A stretch of 64,000 bases of DNA from Pomphorhynchus laevis (lineage: Eukaryota > Acanthocephala > Palaeacanthocephala > Echinorhynchida > Pomphorhynchidae), in NCBI GenBank assembly GCA_012934845.2, contig WNNJ02001981.1, forward strand, positions 1 to 64,000, given 5' to 3'. This document shows, piece by piece, positions 11,211-21,660 of the stretch. The stretch's first letter is position 1; every line of letters begins with the position of its first letter. The notes under the pieces were generated by a model, which saw only the letters and a program-made list of their open reading frames with translations, had not been told where the DNA came from and did not search any database. The translations under genes and the position numbers were made by a program.

Positions 11211-11819
11211 TTTTAGCTTTTAAATACTTAATTTCGACGCAACTACATTATTATCCCATTCTGCAAAGAAATTCATCACGCCAGTCAAAGAATTGCTCTA
11301 TACATTGATAATTGTTTAACCTTATAAATTTTATATAACACATTATTCTGCTCAAATCGCAGTATTTTCAAGTTTCCGCCCTTAAAATGCCCATATCCAT
11401 TTCTTTGTTAATGTCATATTTGTATTGTGATGCCAATTTTGTAGTTGATGATCTCAACAAACATTTCGTGTTTCATGTACTTTTTTAAAATTAATTTAAG
11501 ATTTAGTTTTGTCTTACGCATTAAACAAATAAATTCTGTTTAATTCCGCTAATTTCAGATGATATATTTTATTTACATCATATTGCTCAATCATGCACTT
11601 TCTTTGGATTTAAGCGAAAGATGTATAAAGCGATTTGACTTTGTTACTTTTACAGGATTGCAGTGAGTGTTTAAGGATAGCGATCAATGCTACTAAGCCT
11701 TTATTTATAAATTTATTTGTAAAACAAGCAAGTATCGAAATAATATATATACCTGATACACTTTAGTAGAAATCATTTTATATTAAAAGCATTCCAAGCA
11801 TCTCACTATATCATATTTA

Positions 11820-13000
11820 ATATCAATTTATCTTAATTTTATTATTTCAATTTTGCTAGCGTCATTTGTTAACACTAAACTCTTGTAAATTTCTCTGTTT
11901 TATTATTTAAAATATATCTATATGTTATGACTAATCTTTAAATATTTGATCAACAATTAAGCTTCTTAAAACAGTTTACTAATTTTGATTAGTTTATAAG
12001 ATTCTAATTTTACTAATATCATGACTTCCACAAGTTTACAATTTAAATTTTATTTGTCCAATAAAGCAATTCATATTATCGTGACGTCATATTAATATGA
12101 CGGCTTATTATTAAATATGCATTGAAGTGAATGCCTACATGGAAATGCTATACTATTAATTATATGACATTATTAATTATTATGGCAAATAATATTATTA
12201 TTAAATATGCATTGATTAAACAAGTATTAAACGTAATTGAGTATTTATCCTTGATAAAATTGATACGAATAAAGGCCCGTGTTGTTATAAAAATTGCATT
12301 ACATGAAATGTTTTAAATATCTTAATTCTTTCCTATTATAAAATTTTTTAAATCTTAACAAATGCAGACGGATCATACTTACTATAAAATTAATTTAAAA
12401 ACGATTTTTTGTTTCACACATTTATATATGATTCGTTTGCTAGCGTCATCTGTTAACACTAAACTTTTTTAAATTCATCTGTTTAATTATTGAAAATATA
12501 TCTATATGTTATGATTAAACTTTAAATTTATGATAAACAATTAAGCTTCTTAAAACAGTTTATTAATTTTTATTAGTTTATAAGATTATAATTTTACTAA
12601 TATTACGACTTCCACAAGTTTACAATTTTAGTTTTTGTCCAATAAAGAAATTCATATGATCGTTCTGATTTTCTTAGATCAGTTTGGACATTTTAACGAG
12701 ACAAAAAAAACTTATTTAAATTCCTCTGTTTAACTATTTAAATTTTGCAAACGTTTCACACATCTATATTTGATATGTTATTATTAAACTTTAAATATTT
12801 GATAAACAATTAAGCTTCTAAAAAGAGTTTACTAATTTTTTAGTTTATAATATTCTAATTTTACTAATATCACGACTTCCACAGGTTTACAATTTTAGAA
12901 TCACTTACACAAGTTTAAAATCGTTCCGATTTTCTTAATAAAGTTAGAGCGATTTAGACATTTCAAAAGTAATGATGGCTGTTATCGAACACTCAGCTCT
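11820..13000. repeat. Repeated subterminal blocks inside the inverted-repeat arm
   Basis: A block running from 'gctagcgtca(t/c)(t/c)tgttaacactaaac' through 'caattaagcttcttaaaacag' to 'cacgacttccacaagtttac' and 'gtccaataaag' occurs at about 11855-12085 and 12435-12660, and in shortened form at about 12725-12900. A second block containing 'aagtattaaacgtaattgag' and 'aaaattgatacgaataaaggcc' separates the first two. The same blocks occur in reverse at 59560-59800 and 60590-60900. 13000-14085 holds no recognisable feature apart from a short duplicated phrase (tcttgt(a/g)tctataacaa) near 13285 and 13360. Confidence 0.7.
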
Positions 13001-14084
13001 AATAGACAAACATTTGTGGATCATACAATACCAGATATAAACATTATAGACAGCGAAATGTAGGTTTGCCTTTTCAAATATTTATATATTTAAACCTTAA
13101 CAATAGTATCCTCTCTCATAATGCCATTGAGAATATATCATTTGTAAATTCCAGCAGATTTTGGAACCTAAATTACTTGTAAGTGACTAATTTTAAACGA
13201 AATGTGTGATCTATGAATAATCCGTTTGTTTAATTTGTGAATTAATAAAAATCCTTTTATAAACTTTTTTCTATAAAATCATTTCTTGTATCTATAACAA
13301 GACTTATTAAACATACAGTAAGTGGTAATTTTATTTACAAAGTAGATAAAATTAGGCATGTCTTGTGTCTATAACAAAGACTTATTATAACACTCAGTAA
13401 CTATTTTATTTTTAAAAATTATTTTATCATTTTATTCCAATTATTGCGATTTTGAAATTACGCTGAATTTGTATAAAATTCTTCGCTTATAAGATCAATT
13501 ATTCTTTTTAATTTGTGTGAGCAAATTTTACTTGTTATCTCTCAATTTTAGTGCGATTGACCATAACCATTTGAGTGCATTTGAAATACAGAAATATCAA
13601 ATGCGCCCGATTGATATCATGTTCGACAAAACATTAAATTAATCTTTTCATCAATTTTTCTTTCATAGATTGGCCAACAATAACCAAATACGAATTGTTT
13701 CACTTGACAACACAATAATCACGTCACTTAATCGTACAGAATGTATTGGCCTTCGTGTCAAGTTACTGTAATATTTTAAGTAATAAAACGTTCTTACATT
13801 TATTTTTGAAAAGTGATCTGTCGTGGAATTTCATATCGTCGATCGAATATTATAATTGCAAATTCAATCACTTGTATGTTAAAAGTGTAATATACTGCGT
13901 AAAGGTTTTGATTTGCTTTAGGAAACTACATCATAATTTGTTTAAAAATGATGATATTCTAAATATTGAGGATTTTCACGTAGAAAGATTGTAAGTTTAT
14001 TAAAAGTGTAGCATTTAAAAGTATAATTTCATTGCAATCTATTTAGTTATAAAAAACTAAAGTTAAAAAGCGTGAATTACTCAG

Positions 14085-15130
14085 TCAAGATGATTATAAT
14101 AATTCCTATCACAATATTATTGTCTCCACATTTATTTTATATTTTGTATTCAATAGCATTTTTAAATACAAATCCATTGTGAATTTTAAAATTTAATTTG
14201 TCAAAATTATTTGTAAGAACAGGTTTGCAAATTGAAATGAATATCTCAAAAAAGTAATATAAATAAAAATATTTCAAAATAAATGCACTACATTGAGATT
14301 TTTTTAATTTTTTGAAAAATAGTTTTATTCTCCTTAAGTTTACAACTTTTAACGTATTGACGTTAGTAATAATATTCAATTAATGCGATATATTAAAATA
14401 CAATATTGTTTTTAAGTAATGACTTGACAAGCTTGAATTATCGTATTTTTATAATGAGTAACGTAAGATGTATGCTAATAATTTCATTATAAATACATAA
14501 TGATTTGTTATTGTGCTGGAATGCTATAAGTTGATGTAGCAATTATGATGATTTACACAATCCGAACACTCTCATTAGCGCTTCCGATTTATAAATAGAA
14601 GACTATTTTGAGAAACACACATTGCATTCTAGAATTTACAAAATCAAACATTTGTTAGACAAATATTTATAAGTAATGATAGTTACATTAGTAAGCTACC
14701 CAATTATTGAAGTTTATGAAATCTGAAAGAAACACGTACATTATAGATGTAACTCGGAGTTTCGACAATTATAGATAGTAAAAGTATTGCATTATATTTT
14801 TTATGAGATATCTAACAGTTGGCAATTAAATTCAATAATCGTGAATGTTGCTGATATAATAAATCAATATTTAGTTTTATTAATCGAATTATTTGATGAT
14901 ACTTTTATGGATTTATATCCTATCAAAATTGTTGCATGTGTATTTTTGTTTTTCTAGGGACCTATCCTTCAACTATATATCGAAATTGAATTTCAAAACG
15001 CCTAATATTTTTATTCGTCACCTGTAAGCATGAAGTGATAAATATTTCAAATCGTTTTCCTTGTAAATACTTTTAAATTATTGAAATTTAAAATTTTATT
15101 TCGTAGCATGTTGATGAAAAAGATGATAAA
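14085..15130. repeat. Arm B of the first inverted duplication, interrupted at its right end
   Basis: Matches the reverse complement of 300-1435. The rest of the partner (1-225) is found only at 20190-20385, so about 5 kb of other sequence was inserted close to 15130-15180. The 80-codon minus frame at 14137-14379 also occurs as sequence in arm A but shows no domain. 15130-15640 is AT-rich without recognisable content. Confidence 0.8.
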
Positions 15131-15649
15131 CAGATATATTTGGTAAATACCTTCACTCGGGTATCGTACTAAAGTATACATTAAAGATCCTTTACAAGAG
15201 TTGCGAATCGCAAATCATATCTACTAATATAATTATTATCTCATATATTTATTTGTAATTTCGATCCGAATATAAACTAGTATTTTTATTCCCAGTTTAT
15301 CCACTCATGTATATCTACTGCAATTAGTTCTATTAACTAATTTCATTGTGTTTAGTTAATATTATAAATTAGATTTATGGACATTGCTATCACAGCATCT
15401 CAATAACACGTTGAGAACACTTAATCAAGAAATTAAACATTTCGTATATCTTTTAGAGATATTTATTTTACGTTTTTTGCTCTTGATTTTTACAGCTTGC
15501 GGTTTACTGTCCTGTGAACGTTTCGTCCAAGAACGGAATAAAAGCTCGGTGTGTGGTGGATTCGAATTGCGAATATTAGTTACCGCCCATACCAAATATA
15601 GAACACATAATTTGTGTAATTGTGTATAAAATTCATATAAAGCGGCCTT

Positions 15650-15800
15650 TGGCGATAAAAAGTTCAGCAGAAACATAGACAGGACCGAAACACGAAATGT
15701 AGACGTGGGCTCACTGCTGATGAGGTCCAACCACGTTGATTGTAGTGTACAGTGATGCAGATAGAATTCAAACAACCACACGAGTATAATATCAAAAACT
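15650..15800 (+). repeat. Single diverged monomer fragment of the family 3 hammerhead satellite
   Basis: Similarity to the 371-bp monomers at 57.4-58.6 kb runs from 'ttcagcaga' to 'gaattca' and covers the ribozyme motif. It is the only copy here and is not in tandem. It sits at the left end of the block that interrupts the inverted duplication. Confidence 0.75.
15682..15754 (+). ncRNA. Permuted hammerhead motif, family 3 (isolated copy)
   Basis: Parts in order: stem II 3' strand GGACC (15682-15686), GAAA (15687-15690), stem III strand ACAC (15690-15693), helix d ACGTGG (15703-15708), stem I strand CACTG (15712-15716), CTGATGA (15717-15723), stem II GGTCC (15724-15728), helix d' CCACGT (15731-15736), stem III GTGT (15745-15748), A17 (15749), stem I CAGTG (15750-15754). 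Predicted cleavage follows 15749. Compared with the 57-kb copies, helix d carries two double compensatory changes. All core bases are present. Catalysis is inferred, not shown. Confidence 0.6.
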
Positions 15801-16239
15801 GACCACTGAAAGAATATATCTAGAAAGCAATAATGTTCACAACACTTTCTTTATTATTGTTAAATCAAATTTCTCAACAAAATATATTATTTATTTAAGC
15901 ATATGAACGTAGTGATTTTAGTTTGATACAATTATCATAAGTCACTAATACCGGCCACACCGCGAAGGAACCTCATGTCCGTCGCCTGTATCCGAGATAT
16001 TATCCTTTCGGTCATAACCCAAAGCTCATGACCATAGGTTAAGATAGGAACGAAAATGTGTAGTAAACCGAAAGCTTCGCCCGAAGACTCAACTCTCGCT
16101 TTATCACGACATACTTTACAAAGAGCGCATTGCTGCGTTAGCTGCACAAATCCGCTTCTCAATCTCATTGATGTTCCTGCCGTCCCTCGAGAACAATGCC
16201 TCAAGATACTTGAAATCATCCACATCAGGAAGAACTTTT

Positions 16240-17000
16240 CCTCCAATTCAGATTGACATTGGCAACTTAATCCGAGACGAGTACATACAGACAGTCTTGG
16301 AGTTACTAACCAACATCCCTGCCGCTTGGAATTCTATCGTGAATCGATCTAGTAGGCACTGTAAGTCCTCAAGACAAGAAGCCAACAAAACAACGTCTTC
16401 TAAAAAAGAAGAGATGCTATCCTGATGGAACCGGACCGAAGATCGACATCCGTCAGAGCAGCCCCTCTAGAAATTTTGTCCATGTAAACAAGATACAAAA
16501 GTGGAGACAAAAGACAACCCTGACGTAGCCCAATGCCTACTGAAAATGATTCAGACTTCCTACCTAGAACACGAACACAACTCATACTTTGTTCATACAT
16601 CATCCTCTCACGTGGAACTCGGTCGAACGCCTTCTCCAAATCTACAAAGCACATGTAGATCGGCAGAGCGAACTCTTAAGACCGTTCAAGGATAGTTGAG
16701 AGAGTAAAGAGCTGATCTGTAGTTCCACGATCTGTACGAAAGCCGCATTGTTTATCTTGCAACTGTCCCTAAACTATAGGCCGTATCCTTAACTTAAGAA
16801 TCCTAGCAAATAGCTTACCAGTTTGGCTAAGAAGAGTGATGCCCCAACAATTAGAACACACTCTTCGGTCAACTTTCTTTAATATCAGTACTACCACCCC
16901 AGTTCGCCACCACTAAGAACCTTGCTTGACTTCAATGCAACATTAAAGATTCGTTTTATCTACTTCATGTCCAAACGTCGAGAGCCTTTAAAGCAACAGG
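16240..17000 (-). pseudogene. LINE reverse transcriptase domain
   Basis: The 84-codon frame 16654-16400 begins MCFVDLEKAFDRVPRE, motif A with the catalytic D, and continues through SCVRVLGRKSESF to GLRQGCLLSPLLYLVYMD (motif B) and RIASLLF, which directly precedes the expected ADD of motif C. Beyond 16400 the frame shifts, and pieces matching the thumb (QAAGMLVSNSKT, then the ELWVMTER region at about 16030) continue to 15950. Order and motifs are those of non-LTR RTs. The domain would prime cDNA from nicked DNA in an intact element. Confidence 0.8.
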
Positions 17001-17283
17001 TTGAATCTCATCTACTTCATAATACTTGCCATTTCAAAGTTTTTTTTATCAGCGCAATGACCTCTTCAAAATGGATGAGCTCTCCCGTTGGTTATAAAAG
17101 CTCTACTTCTACAAGAGAAGGCATATCCATCGGATTTAGAAGACTCCTAAAGTGCTCTTTCTAACAACCAAGAATTTCTTCAATGTCAGTCAGCATAGAT
17201 TCTGTCTTGTCATAAACAGTTTGAGAAGTTTACTGCTTTTTAACACGAACGTTCTTGATCGTCCTCCAGAACATCTTCGAAGC

Positions 17284-17786
17284 TTACCTATAATCAAGTT
17301 CTAAGTGCTCTCCAAACTTCTCTGAAGCCTCCTTCTTCGCTTCAATAACTGTTCGAGCTGATACTCTCTTTGCTTTTCGGTACTTGTCAACAGCTTCTAC
17401 TGATTTATCTGACAAAGTTGCCTTATGATCCAGCTTCTTCTGTATTACAAAATCTCTAACTGTTGGTGTCCACCAAGCAGTTCGAGTATTTCTTCCGCTA
17501 CAAGCACCTAATGCCTTTGACCCACAACTTTTCACAGTTGCTTGGCAAGCGGAGATCTAAACATCTCTTGTTCCTGATCAATGCTTATCACCTATTTTGG
17601 CAACCAGTAGAAGTCTTCACGAATGTAGTTAGAAAAACGTTCTTTGACAAAAACATCTGATAGACGCTCCCAGCACGCCCTCACACAACGCTTGGGTTTA
17701 CCAGGCTTGTCTAGCATTCGATTCTGCCAACAAAGTTTACTAACTATAAGGTAGTGATCGGTTGACAGCTCAGTTCTTCTCTTCAC
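17284..17786 (-). pseudogene. LINE region between endonuclease and RT
   Basis: Two adjoining frames: RRTELSTDHYLIVSKLCW (17786-17592), where STDHYL is the final SDH catalytic motif of LINE endonucleases with T in place of the usual second residue, and NTRTAWWTPTVRDFVIQKK followed by YRKAKRVSARTVIEAKK (17535-17284), the Trp-containing basic segment that precedes the RT in this LINE type. One frame change separates them. Confidence 0.75.
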
Positions 17787-17914
17787 ACGAGTGTCCAGAA
17801 CATAACGTAGCAGATCAGATGAAACGATTACAAAATCGATAATTGATCTTTGACTAAGAGAATCTTGATGCCATGTGCATCTATAAATCTCCTAATGTTC
17901 AAACGTGGTGTTGG

Positions 17915-18480
17915 TTATGCACAGATTATTACGCGAACAACAGTGAATAATTCAACACTACTCGCATTTAGATTAGAGAGTCCGTTCCTCCCCAACACTC
18001 CCTTCCAAGTGCTATTGTCGCCACCAACATGAGCATTGAAGTCACCCAATAGAACGATGGAATCTCCAACATGAATACTATCAACCAAAGGCTGAAGATC
18101 TTCCAAGAAGGCTGCGTATTCCATGATAATGTTGGGAGCATACGCACTCAAAAACGTTATCCCCTTTCCCTCTTTTACTATAAGTCTCAATGACCCCAAC
18201 CTTTCGTTCACTTGGTTTAACCTTTTTACCAAGAACGAAAGCCGGGGACTTGTAATTATCCATACACCCGCCTGTCGTCGCTTTCCATTCGTAACTCCTA
18301 AATAGTTCAAGGTCTAGCGTGTATCCAAAAGTTTAATTCTAGTTCCGTAATAGTGTAGAGAAGTCACTCCGACTGTTTCAAGACCGAAGCGAGCCATCTC
18401 TTTAACTAATTCTGGTTCCTAACCGGCCACCGAACTGACATTCTACGTTCCTACATGAAGGCTAGTCCGCTTAGGATGTT
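17915..18480 (-). pseudogene. LINE AP-endonuclease domain
   Basis: The frame at 18310-17915 (131 codons) reads NGKRRQAGVWIITSPRL, then FLSAYAPN and VLLGDFNAHVGGDNSTWKGV, the GDFNAH motif with catalytic D and N, then GRNGLSNLN. The preceding part (18480-18310) reads in another frame and resembles the first strand with its conserved N and the ETVGVTSL segment. Family length is about 230 residues, so the domain is nearly complete but split. Confidence 0.8.
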
Positions 18481-18628
18481 GATGCCTATTTCGCTGTCTC
18501 CAAACAAGTGCCTGGTCACACGGCACCCACAATGAAAACTCCTCCGGTTAGTGGTGAGTTGACCATTGTTCTTGGCATTTGATTTATATTTTATAAATTT
18601 CTTGCTTGTCATTTTCATTGTCTTCGTT

Positions 18629-18893
18629 TGTTTGTCCGGTTATCTTCCGTTCCTAATATCCTTTGATGATCCAACATGGCTACTGTAAGGAGACAGGTCT
18701 CCGAGACTCTTTTCTGCCTTTTTGCCTATTGTCCAATCTGCCGTTGGAGTCATCGGATTAATTTTGTTTGTTTGGCTATCCTCCGTTGCCAATATTCTTT
18801 GATGATCCAACATCGCTACGACAAGAAAACAGGCCTTCGTGACTCTCTTCTGCCTTTTCGTCCATTGTCTAATCCGCCGTTGGTCATCGGACG
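18629..18893 (-). repeat. Two tandem units of about 130 bp upstream of the LINE (possible 5' UTR monomers)
   Basis: Two similar units share tttgatgatccaacat, 'cgtgactct/cgagactct' followed by cttctgcctttt, 'ccattgtctaat/ctattgtccaat' and ccgccgttgg or a variant. In the reading direction of the LINE they lie just before the endonuclease start. Tandem 5' monomers are known as promoter units in some LINEs; the function here is inferred from position only. Confidence 0.55.
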
Positions 18894-18972
18894 GATCTGA
18901 GATAGTCTATAAAATGACTATATTCACGTCTGATGCAAGCCGGCCATTGATTTAGCCGTTGATCAACGAATG

Positions 18973-19065
18973 TCGAACATTCGTTGCCTGGGCCGCTCCA
19001 CGAAGAAGCTAATTGGCAATAGGTGTCAGTTGATTACCCGACTGGCACCTAGCGGCCCTTTATCT
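18973..19065 (+). repeat. Short structured repeat with GGGCCGCT / AGCGGCCC ends
   Basis: A unit of about 95 bp, much richer in GC than its surroundings. Its outer parts GGGCCGCT and AGCGGCCC are complementary, and inside lie GGTGTCAGT and ACTGGCACC, also nearly complementary. A second copy lies in reverse at 39390-39490. In both places Naiad-like 3' sequence is close by, so it may be part of a Naiad terminal repeat. The class is unknown. Confidence 0.6.
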
Positions 19066-19420
19066 TAATATGAACATTAAATTAACATCAATTAAAACTA
19101 CTTTTAATTTATATCGTAAAGGTAATATATTTAAATTTACAAAACACATTTTTACATGATCATTCATGCATACCATATAATATAAAATATAATACATTAA
19201 ATAATGAAATTTTAAGAATTGCAACAATATGTAATGATATTGGCTTTCTTCAAAATCATTTAAATAATTTAATAGATACATATTTTAAACTAGGTTACTA
19301 TAAAAATAACATCAAGCAGAAAATAGTAAAATATATAAATCAACACAATAATATAAAGAATAAATTTAAACTCTTAAGTGGCAAATTTTTATGGATGTGT
19401 AATAAATAATATACTTTGTA
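19066..19420 (+). mobile_element. Naiad RT C-terminal fragment
   Basis: Matches the coding strand of the Naiad RT end: the DNA around 'atgaacattaaattaa' corresponds to the YLDMNIKL block and the following 300 bases to the thumb region also present at 22860-23200. It is broken. Downstream, 19420-19600 is the Naiad 3' flank, including a pseudoknot-like stretch. Confidence 0.7.
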
Positions 19421-19473
19421 TTAGAATAAGATACTAGATAGTTATTTCAGAGAAAATACGTCCTTAGCATGTA

Positions 19474-19533
19474 TTTGGCCCCGCTGCTATGTTGGGTAGA
19501 GGAGTTAGGGGCCAAAACCTGATAGCATAGCAG
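19474..19533 (+). other. Candidate RNA pseudoknot in a Naiad 3' flank
   Basis: TTTGGCCCC (19474-19482) is complementary to GGGGCCAAA (19508-19516), and CTGCTATG (19484-19491) to CATAGCAG (19526-19533). The two helices interlock, giving a pseudoknot with 9- and 8-bp perfect stems. Related flanks at 23990-24060 and 56785-56830 share the primary sequence but have lost the complementarity. Function unknown; the helix order resembles the P1/P2 order of HDV-like ribozymes, but no convincing P3 or P4 was found. Confidence 0.45.
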
Positions 19534-20189
19534 TTCCTCCTGATGACCTCTAATTCTTATTCTGATACAACGTCTGTTATTTATTAGTCAATTCATAAAA
19601 ATGACGTTTATTTTAAATTTCATTTTTTTAACTTGATTTAAATTATAGAAAATCTAAAAACAATTATTAATTTTATTATTAAATTATTAAATTTTTATTA
19701 TTTAATTATTATGTTTTGTTTATTTTATAGTTATTTTAAATACATAGACTAAATCTGAACAAAATCTGAATTTTAGAAATCAATAATTTTAACAATAAAA
19801 TTATTGTTATTTTCGTAAATCTCATATTTATAGTCTTTGCATTTTATATTCGATTATATCCGGTTTTATATCCGGTTTTACTAATTAATGATAATATTTA
19901 GAACGATATCGTCAAATCAAATTGATACAGTTAGAGGCGAAATCGCAACCACTTTGATATTTCTTAAATCAATGTAATTAATAATTTATTTTTACTATTC
20001 ATGAAATTACAAATTTTAGTGATTTGAGTCATAATAAAATCGCTTATTTCGAAAATTCAGTTTTCTCAGAAGCCGGACTTTTGCTTGAAATGTGGGTTTA
20101 CTGTAAATTGTAATTGAAAATAAAATTGTTGTGAATAGAAATCTGTCAAACAATAATATATACCATCTAGCTCGTTATAGTTTCTCATC

Positions 20190-20385
20190 GATGAATTCGC
20201 TAAAAATTATGTAAGTATTTACAATGTTTGTTAGAATATTATCATTTAATAAAATGCAAAATCGAATATTGCTACTTTGTAGTTCAATGCTAGATAAAAA
20301 ATATGATTATTTGAAAAGCTAGAAAGATAGTTATCATAATACACTTATAATACACCAGAATACAGAGTAACTTCAGTAAACATCA
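20190..20385. repeat. Displaced end of arm B of the first inverted duplication
   Basis: Reverse complement of 1-225, starting at 'gatgaattcgctaaaa'. It marks the right border of the inserted block that begins near 15150. 19600-20190 is AT-rich with no recognised content. Confidence 0.8.
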
Positions 20386-20689
20386 TTTTGTAATTACAAA
20401 AATGATGAATAAATGTATTCTACTAAAATAAAAATGCACTGTAGGATAATTTAGCCTCCAGCAGTATATGGTATATATTGTAAATATTACAATATATTGT
20501 ATATTATAACATTTAGACAACTTGAGATCAACAGTGATTTTCCAAAAATATCTTTCGATTTGTAAATTTTACGAAATTCGTCTTTATCCGTTTTTACAAG
20601 TCGAGTATTACCGTTCAAATAAATTATTCAAATTATACACAAGTTGTTCGATAAATCAATTTAACACTTTTGATAGCTAACTGAGTCTA

Positions 20690-20790
20690 TTTATTTTTTA
20701 AATTATAAAATAAATAAATAAATTATAAAAATAAATAAATATAAATAATAAATACAAATAAATAAATAAAAATAATAAAGCTAAATCGAT
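20690..20790. repeat. Impure (TAAA)n-type simple repeat
   Basis: Runs of aaataaat with interruptions. A 'cgataagtcaatatttaat' phrase is duplicated just after it (about 20790 and 20827). Confidence 0.7.
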
Positions 20791-21179
20791 AAGTCAATAT
20801 TTAATGAATTTTGAACTTCAATGAATCGATAAGTCAATATTTAATAATTGGTTTCATTTATCTGTTACCAAATATCCATAATCGGAAAGGTGTGTAAGAC
20901 CGGTCATTGCTTGTAACGAAATCTGTCTTAATCCTTTTCTCCAGTTTACGTACCAGTCTAGCCCTACAGTTCAAATTTTACACAATTTGTTTGATAATTA
21001 AATAGATGATACGAAAAAAGGGTTTTTCAAAAAAGCAAATTTAGCCAAACATCACAAAAGCTTTTGTAATTATAACCAAGAAAACGGTTAGAATTTTGAA
21101 TTTTATGTAAATGTATTTTTATAAATACGTTTCAGATTTTTAGTTAAAATAAATTAATATTGTAGCAGCCAATAATTTG

Positions 21180-21660
21180 GATATCTAATTTTAAACTTTA
21201 CATTTCACTAAAAGCCCATAATGAGACAATATTCATATGTAGTCTTCTAAATCTTTTATTGACAACACGGCCATTATCATGATGCTAGCATTGTTGCTAA
21301 TATTAGTTTTGTTAATTTTAATTTTATCAGATAGTTAATTACTGGTTTCAAAATAAGATAATTTGATAATTTTGTTAATCTAGTCAAGTTAATTTCATCA
21401 GTTTAGCTAATTGTTATTTCGAAATAAGAGTAATAAAAATCACATTTCTCTCAAAAATCATAATGAAATAGTATTTCAATATAATCTTGTATATCCTTTA
21501 TTGGCAAAAATAATATTAGTTTTGAATAATATTAGATTTGAATAATATTAGTCTTGATAATTTTGTTAGATAATTTCTTAAGTTAATTTCATCTGTTTAA
21601 TAATTGCTGATTGCGTTTTAAGAGTAACATCGAATAAATTATTTTCATTTTATATTATTC
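21180..21660. repeat. Diverged tandem duplication of about 240 bp
   Basis: Phrases 'cataatgaga/aaatagta', 'tcttttattg/cctttattgg' and 'gttaatttcatc(a/t)gttta' recur in the same order in 21180-21425 and 21440-21640. From 21660 to 22660 only weak duplicated phrases are seen (for example 'cttaaattata(g/a)agtagcat' near 22070 and 22190). No gene. Confidence 0.5.

Larger units (their letters stand above)
9093..13200. repeat. Left arm of a large inverted repeat (partner about 59300-64000)
   Basis: The reverse complement of the right window end matches from position 9093. 9093-11560 is nearly identical to its partner (two frames of 81 and 61 codons are identical in both arms). The match then weakens, but recognisable blocks continue to about 13200, for example a phrase around 13105 against about 59345. 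The outer limit lies beyond the window on the right. The arm carries nested element fragments listed separately. Scattered differences and a 34-bp copy-number difference argue against a simple assembly duplication. Confidence 0.85.
15940..18500 (-). mobile_element. LINE with AP endonuclease and reverse transcriptase, 3'-truncated
   Basis: Minus strand, in order: endonuclease (18480-17915), linker with a second endonuclease part (17786-17592), a basic region (17535-17284), RT (about 17000-16240), and a C-terminal block ending MRFLRGVAG (about 15950). The sequence closely follows the LINE type often annotated in fish and molluscs as craniofacial-development-protein-2-like or jockey polymerase (VDLEKAFDRVPRE, GLRQGCLLSPLLY, HELWVMTER). 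It breaks off just after the MRFLRGVAG block, so the 3' end is missing. Several frame changes make it inactive. It is richer in GC than its surroundings and lies within the block that interrupts the inverted duplication. Confidence 0.8.

Noticed and set aside
15425-15781. 118-codon minus frame across the family 3 monomer
   Set aside because: Covers the ribozyme motif on the opposite strand and has no domain; chance frame.
19474-19533. HDV-like ribozyme
   Set aside because: The P1/P2-like order fits, but P3, P4 and the catalytic C context are not convincing; kept only as a pseudoknot candidate.
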